A stretch of DNA of 10,030 nt, from assembly GCA_900553925.1 (NCBI GenBank), contig USFH01000076.1, positions 1-10,030 of the forward strand, written 5' to 3'. The notes under the pieces were generated by a model. The model ran no database searches, had not been told where the DNA came from, and saw only the letters and a list, made by a program, of their open reading frames with translations. Origin of the DNA: an uncultured Clostridium sp. (lineage in GTDB: Bacteria > Bacillota > Clostridia > Lachnospirales > Lachnospiraceae). A program made the translations under genes and the position numbers. Below, in pieces: positions 5,994 to 10,030 of this stretch. Each line of letters starts with the position of its first letter. Position 1 is the first letter of the stretch.

Positions 5994-6837
5994 TGCCTGT
6001 TTCCTCTATCTGGTTTTTGTCCAATGTCTCATGGGAAGCTGTAACAACTGCATCTATATCAATGGATGTATCATCCATGACTGCCATATCTTCTTTATTC
6101 TTCGAAAGGAATAACAGATACTCTATATTTCCCTCCGGTCCCTTCACCGGGGAGAAATCAAGTGCAAGCGGATACAGCTCAATCGAAGCTGCATAGTCCA
6201 TCACCATCCGGATAACCTCCTCGTGCACCTTCCGGTCCCGCACCACGCCTTTCTTTCCAACCTTCTCACGACCTGCTTCAAACTGCGGCTTGATCAGACA
6301 CACGATCTGTCCGTTATCTGTCAACAGATTTTTCACCGGAAGCAGCACCTTTGTGAGCGAAATAAACGAAACATCAATAGAGGAAAACTCCACGAGTTCC
6401 TCGATATCTTCGGGTGTGACATAACGGATATTTGTCTTCTCCATACAGACCACTCTGGGATCATTTCTAAGTTTCCATGCAAGCTGTCCGTGTCCGACAT
6501 CCACCGCGTATACCTTTACTGCACCATTTTGCAGCATGCAATCCGTAAATCCTCCCGTGGATGAACCAACATCCATACACACCTTATCTGCGAGCGTAAT
6601 CGGGAACTGCTGCATCGCCTTCTCCAGTTTCAGTCCACCCCGGCTCACATACGGCAATGTCTTTCCTTTGACCTCAATTACCGCCTGTTCCGGAAATGTT
6701 GTTCCTGCCTTATCCTCTTTGTTTCCATCTACATATACGATTCCTGCCATAATAATGGCTTTTGCCTTCTCGCGCGATGGTGCAAGCCCTTTTTCCACAA
6801 GCAGCACATCGAGTCGTTGTTTTTTCTGTTTTTCCAT
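5986..6837 (-). CDS. tlyA: TlyA-family rRNA 2'-O-methyltransferase / hemolysin-like protein
   Basis: Two-domain RNA-binding methyltransferase. An S4 RNA-binding domain (about residues 8-65, beginning RLDVLLVEKGLAPSREKA) is followed by an FtsJ/RrmJ Rossmann-fold domain. The SAM-binding motif is DVGSSTGGFTDC (89-100). Residues fitting the Lys-Asp-Lys-Glu tetrad of the FtsJ class are Lys70, Asp155, Lys183 and Glu239. Mycobacterial TlyA methylates 16S and 23S rRNA cytidines at the 2'-O; the rRNA target here is inferred. The ATG at 6837 is chosen because AGAGG lies 8 bases upstream and the sequence then begins like the family. An in-frame ATG at 6885 would add 16 residues overlapping dxs without support. 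It starts 4 bases after the dxs stop and overlaps nadK. The last 30 or so residues form an acidic, low-conservation tail. The product is 283 residues, close to B. subtilis YqxC. Confidence 0.94.
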   Translation of the reverse strand: MEKQKKQRLDVLLVEKGLAPSREKAKAIIMAGIVYVDGNKEDKAGTTFPEQAVIEVKGKTLPYVSRGGLKLEKAMQQFPITLADKVCMDVGSSTGGFTDCMLQNGAVKVYAVDVGHGQLAWKLRNDPRVVCMEKTNIRYVTPEDIEELVEFSSIDVSFISLTKVLLPVKNLLTDNGQIVCLIKPQFEAGREKVGKKGVVRDRKVHEEVIRMVMDYAASIELYPLALDFSPVKGPEGNIEYLLFLSKNKEDMAVMDDTSIDIDAVVTASHETLDKNQIEETGNE

Positions 6838-6841
6838 ATTC

Positions 6842-8707
6842 TCATCCTCTTGCTGCTTCGATCTTCGCAAGCAGACTTTCCGCATCGATCTTCATTGCTG
6901 CACATAACTCCCGGATCGATCCCTGTGGGACACTCTGTCGTGGGATTGCACCACTCAGGAACGTATAACTATCCGGACTCTTATGACAAGCAAGGAACGT
7001 AAGCAGACGCTCACTATACGAGCCATCCCATACGGCATCCTCTAATGTCACAAATATCCGGTGTGTCTGTGCCAGCCGTCCAACGAGCGCCTCATCGACT
7101 TCTGACATGAACCGCACATTCACAAGTGTCACCGGTATCTGCCTTTCTTTCAGCATATTGACAAGCCGGTCTGCCTCTTCCATCTTATGTCCGCAGGCAA
7201 ACACACATACCTCGTCTGCCTCCTCAAGCACTTCGCTTCTTCCGGTTTCTATCTTCGCAAGCGCATCGGCATGTCCCTTGTACGCACTTCCTCTCGGATA
7301 ACGGATTGCCACCGGTCCGTCACAGGAATAAGCATATTCCAGCATCTTCTCAAGCTCATACCGGTTCTTCGGTGCCAGTACTGTCATGTTCGGCATATGG
7401 GACAGATATGCCACATCATAGATTCCCTGATGCGTCTCTCCATCCTGTCCGACCAGTCCGGCACGGTCGATCGCAAATATCACATGCAGCTTCTGCAGAC
7501 ACACATCATGCAGAATCTGATCATACGCCCGCTGCAAAAAAGACGAATATACTGCCACAACCGGCACAAGCCCTGCCGCCGCCATACCTGCCGCGAACGT
7601 TACAGCGTGTTGTTCCGCAATTCCGACATCGAAAAATCGATCCGGATATGCTTCCTGATACCTGGATAATCCGGTTCCCTGCGCCATAGCTGCCGTGATT
7701 GTCACAAGATCTTCATGTTCCCGTCCAAGTGCAACAAGTTTCCTTCCGAAAATATCCGTATAACAGCTCGTCTTCTTCGGCTCGAGTACCTTCCCGGTCT
7801 TCGGATCAAATGGTGCGATTCCATGAAAGTAATCCGGATGCCGTTCTGCATAGCCATAGCCTTTTCCTTTTTTGGTCTTTACATGTATGATAATCGGTTT
7901 TTCCAGCCGGAATGCCTGTTGGAAGATCTGGATCATCTGATTTATATTATGTCCGTCAATCGGTCCAACATAGGTAATGCCCAATTCCTCGAAGAACATC
8001 CCCGGAACGAAAAACTGTTTTATATTATCCTTCGAACGTTTCAGGATCTTCGCAATCCTTGTTCCCGCTTTCGAACCGAGCAGGCTGCTCTCTACTCCGG
8101 TTTTTAATTCATTATATGCATTTCCAAGCCGGATCTCATTCAGGTATTTGGATAGTCCACCGACATTCCGGTCGATCGACATCTCGTTATCATTGATGAT
8201 CACAACACAGCCCGTCTTAAGCTGTGCTAACCCGTTCAGCGCCTCATACGCCATACCGCCGGTCAGGGATCCGTCGCCAATGATAACTGCAACTTTCTCA
8301 TCCGTACCGCGCATATCCCGCGCCACAGCATATCCCATTGCTGCTGAAATACCGGTAGAACTATGTCCCGTATCAAATGCATCACACGGACTCTCTGCCC
8401 TTTTGGGGAATCCGCTCAATCCATCATATTGTCTTAAAGAGTCAAACAGTTCCTTCCTACCGGTCAGAATCTTATGGGTATAAGACTGATGCCCCACATC
8501 GAAGATCAGCTTATCCTCCGGGAAATTCATAACCGCATGAAGTGCCATCGTAAGCTCAACCGTACCGAGGTTCGAAGCCAGATGACCGCCATGTTCACTC
8601 ACTTTCTCAATCAGGAATTCCCGGATTTCCTGTGCCAGCTCCGGATATTCCTGTCTGTCTATCTCTTTGATATCATTTTCCTTTGTGATTCTATCTAAAA
8701 TCTGCAT
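6842..8707 (-). CDS. dxs: 1-deoxy-D-xylulose-5-phosphate synthase
   Basis: First enzyme of the non-mevalonate (MEP) isoprenoid pathway: a thiamine-diphosphate-dependent condensation of pyruvate and glyceraldehyde 3-phosphate, cytosolic. The 621 residues are full length. Visible are the N-terminal GGHLASNLG (His42), the thiamine-diphosphate motif GDGSLTGG (144-151) with INDNEMS (171-177), and the transketolase-like pyrimidine domain with IAEQHAVTFAAG (363-374; Glu365 is the expected catalytic glutamate). DRAGLVGQDGETHQG (414-428) and the C-terminal transketolase domain follow. It lies 33 bases after ispA, joining two steps of isoprenoid synthesis. The ribosome binding site before the ATG at 8707 is weak (GGCGGGAT rather than GGAGG). 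The protein start MQILDRI is nevertheless family-like, and no better start is visible. Confidence 0.97.
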   Translation of the reverse strand: MQILDRITKENDIKEIDRQEYPELAQEIREFLIEKVSEHGGHLASNLGTVELTMALHAVMNFPEDKLIFDVGHQSYTHKILTGRKELFDSLRQYDGLSGFPKRAESPCDAFDTGHSSTGISAAMGYAVARDMRGTDEKVAVIIGDGSLTGGMAYEALNGLAQLKTGCVVIINDNEMSIDRNVGGLSKYLNEIRLGNAYNELKTGVESSLLGSKAGTRIAKILKRSKDNIKQFFVPGMFFEELGITYVGPIDGHNINQMIQIFQQAFRLEKPIIIHVKTKKGKGYGYAERHPDYFHGIAPFDPKTGKVLEPKKTSCYTDIFGRKLVALGREHEDLVTITAAMAQGTGLSRYQEAYPDRFFDVGIAEQHAVTFAAGMAAAGLVPVVAVYSSFLQRAYDQILHDVCLQKLHVIFAIDRAGLVGQDGETHQGIYDVAYLSHMPNMTVLAPKNRYELEKMLEYAYSCDGPVAIRYPRGSAYKGHADALAKIETGRSEVLEEADEVCVFACGHKMEEADRLVNMLKERQIPVTLVNVRFMSEVDEALVGRLAQTHRIFVTLEDAVWDGSYSERLLTFLACHKSPDSYTFLSGAIPRQSVPQGSIRELCAAMKIDAESLLAKIEAARG

Positions 8708-8740
8708 TTTATTATCCCGCCATGAAATATATGCGATTCG

Positions 8741-9628
8741 TCAACGGTCCCGATCTATCAGGCTTTTTACAAGCACGATCATATCACCCTTGGCTTCCTC
8801 ATCCCATACTTCCATTTTCTCCAATATTCCGATTGCCTTATTCGACATCTCTTTCACATATGCCCTGGCTTTCTCCATGCCATGCACTGTCACATAGGTA
8901 ATCTTATGATTTTTGTCATCGGAATGTGTTGGTTTTCCAATCACAGCCTCATCACCGATCAGATCCAGAATATCATCCTGCACCTGAAAGGCAAGCCCTA
9001 CTGCGTATGCCATCTCTTCAATCTGCGCAGCCATCGTGGCATCCACTCCCGCAAGATACGCACCACTCATACAGGCCGCTGCGATAAGCGCACCCGTCTT
9101 ATTCTCATATATAAACGCAAGCTGATCCTCATCCATCGGCTTTCCTGCCCGTTCCACATCGAGCACCTGCCCGCCTACCATGCCATAGATTCCGGCTTTC
9201 TTCGCCATCGTGAGAAAAGCCTTCTCCACATTCACATCTCCCGGTTTTACAAGAAATGCCCTGCACATCGTCTCATATGCAAGATTAAGCAGTGCATCCC
9301 CGGCAAGAATCGCCATATCCTCACCAAACTGCACATGAACCGTTGGAAGTCCCCGCCTAAGCGTATCATTATCCATCGCAGGAAGGTCATCATGTACAAG
9401 AGAATATGTATGGATCATCTCCATCGCCGCCATAAACGGGCGTACGACCTCTTCATCCTTCGTCTTCGCAAACATCTCATAGCACAACCGGAGCATCATC
9501 GGACGGAGTCTTTTCCCACCTGCCTTCACCGCATAATTCATCGCGGCAAGCACAGTCTTCTGATATCCTTCTTCTGCCGGCATATATGGTTCGATCATCT
9601 CTTCAATTGCCTGTGCACTATATCTCAT
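8741..9628 (-). CDS. ispA: Farnesyl diphosphate synthase (polyprenyl synthetase)
   Basis: Condenses dimethylallyl and isopentenyl diphosphates to make farnesyl diphosphate, the precursor of undecaprenyl carriers and quinones. 295 residues. The first Asp-rich motif is DDLPAMD (80-86), followed by RRGLPTVH; the second is QVQDDILD (215-222). GGKRLRP (37-43) is the diphosphate-binding start. Tyr75, five residues before the first Asp motif, matches the aromatic chain-length determinant of bacterial farnesyl synthases (E. coli IspA has AYSLIHDD here). A C15 product is therefore more likely than C20, but a geranylgeranyl product cannot be excluded. The ATG at 9628 overlaps xseB by 11 bases; AAAGGAG lies inside xseB with rather long spacing (about 13 bases). 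It sits directly before dxs in the operon. Confidence 0.95.
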   Translation of the reverse strand: MRYSAQAIEEMIEPYMPAEEGYQKTVLAAMNYAVKAGGKRLRPMMLRLCYEMFAKTKDEEVVRPFMAAMEMIHTYSLVHDDLPAMDNDTLRRGLPTVHVQFGEDMAILAGDALLNLAYETMCRAFLVKPGDVNVEKAFLTMAKKAGIYGMVGGQVLDVERAGKPMDEDQLAFIYENKTGALIAAACMSGAYLAGVDATMAAQIEEMAYAVGLAFQVQDDILDLIGDEAVIGKPTHSDDKNHKITYVTVHGMEKARAYVKEMSNKAIGILEKMEVWDEEAKGDMIVLVKSLIDRDR

Positions 9629-9815
9629 CTAATATCTTTATCTCCTTTTCCACACCCGCAAGCTCTTCTTTGCAGGCATTTGCAAGCTCCACGCCTTCTG
9701 CATACAATGTCATGGAATCTTTCAGATTTGTAGCGGGATTTTCCAGAAGCTTGTTGATCGCTTCTAATCTGGCAAATGCTTCCTCTATGTTCAATTCCTT
9801 CTTCTCTTCAGCCAT
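9618..9815 (-). CDS. xseB: Exodeoxyribonuclease VII small subunit
   Basis: Small subunit of exonuclease VII, which degrades single-stranded DNA from both ends together with XseA. The 65-residue protein is a compact helical hairpin typical of the family. FARLEAINKLLENP is followed by the hallmark SMTLYAEGVELANACKEEL, which corresponds to the usual S-x-x-L-Y-x-x-G-x-x-L pattern. AAGGAG lies 11 bases before the ATG at 9815 and is itself inside the last codons of xseA. It starts 6 bases after the xseA stop and overlaps ispA, so xseA, xseB and ispA are probably translated from one message. Confidence 0.95.
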   Translation of the reverse strand: MAEEKKELNIEEAFARLEAINKLLENPATNLKDSMTLYAEGVELANACKEELAGVEKEIKILDEI

Positions 9816-9821
9816 ATTGTT

Positions 9822-10030
9822 TTATTCTCCTTGTACACTATTTGTATCTGCTTCCACCGAAACGACTGTGGTATGAATCTTTCCGTCATGCAAAGTAACA
9901 TCAAGCAAATCTCCTGCCTGCATCTGTCCGGCTGACATCACAGGTTTTCCTGTAGATTCAAGATATCCAAAACCACCTACCAGCTTCGCCGTCGGTGCAT
10001 TACCATGCAGACGTGTCAGCTGCAGCCGGA
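9822..10030 (-). CDS. xseA: Exodeoxyribonuclease VII large subunit, C-terminal 68 residues only
   Basis: Only the 3' end is in the window; the reading frame runs in from beyond base 10030 and stops with TAA at 9822-9824. The visible residues begin RLQLTRLHGNAPTAKLVGGFGYLES and continue with GKPVMSAGQMQAGDLLDVTLHDGKI. This matches the XseA C-terminal pattern (R-x-x-L, G-x-x-V, S, GD, L-x-DG). It is catalytically uninformative because the nuclease domain lies outside. The last residues carry the xseB ribosome binding site. Identification is supported both by this tail and by the neighbouring xseB. In XseA proteins the region before the tail usually has an LxRGYA motif; here the matching stretch reads LVGGFGY, a small variation. 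Confidence 0.88.
   Translation of the reverse strand, partial: RLQLTRLHGNAPTAKLVGGFGYLESTGKPVMSAGQMQAGDLLDVTLHDGKIHTTVVSVEADTNSVQGE

Overview
The window looks like a chromosomal housekeeping and sporulation locus from a spore-lineage Bacillota. It most resembles a Clostridia/Lachnospiraceae-type gut anaerobe, judging by gene order, moderate GC, strong Shine-Dalgarno sites and the presence of spoIVB and spo0A. I infer the family; I cannot identify the species. All eleven genes lie on the minus strand, so transcription runs from high to low coordinates. There are no RNA genes, insertion sequences, CRISPR arrays or prophage genes, and no gene-free stretch reaches 300 bases.

Region 1 (10030 down to about 2940) is a tightly packed operon: xseA (3' end only), xseB, ispA, dxs, tlyA, nadK, argR, recN. 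Junctions are short overlaps or gaps of 4 to 35 bases, and ribosome binding sites often sit inside the preceding gene. The operon combines exonuclease VII, isoprenoid precursor and farnesyl diphosphate synthesis, an rRNA methyltransferase, NAD kinase, the arginine repressor and the RecN repair ATPase. It ends at a clear intrinsic terminator at 2939-2970. The order xseA-xseB-ispA-dxs-tlyA-argR-recN-spoIVB-spo0A is the well-known Bacillus/Clostridia order, here with nadK between tlyA and argR.

Region 2 (2887 down to 1808) is spoIVB, the PDZ serine peptidase that signals from the forespore to activate sigma-K processing. Its His/Asp/Ser catalytic residues are all visible.

Region 3 (1807 to 1) is the unusual part: two consecutive spo0A-like genes. 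The copy at the canonical position next to spoIVB (864-1658) has an intact DNA-binding domain but a badly degenerated receiver: the acidic pocket, switch Thr and conserved Lys-Pro are all changed, although the phospho-acceptor Asp remains. The second copy (735 to beyond the window edge) has a much better preserved receiver but changes in and next to the recognition helix. Each gene has its own recognisable sigma-A-type promoter and strong ribosome binding site. The first is preceded by a cluster of Spo0A-box-like sequences. The second is preceded by a perfect DnaA box (TTATCCACA). My inference is that the Spo0A function has been split or duplicated into a phospho-responsive and a phosphorylation-insensitive regulator, possibly cross-regulated and linked to replication initiation.
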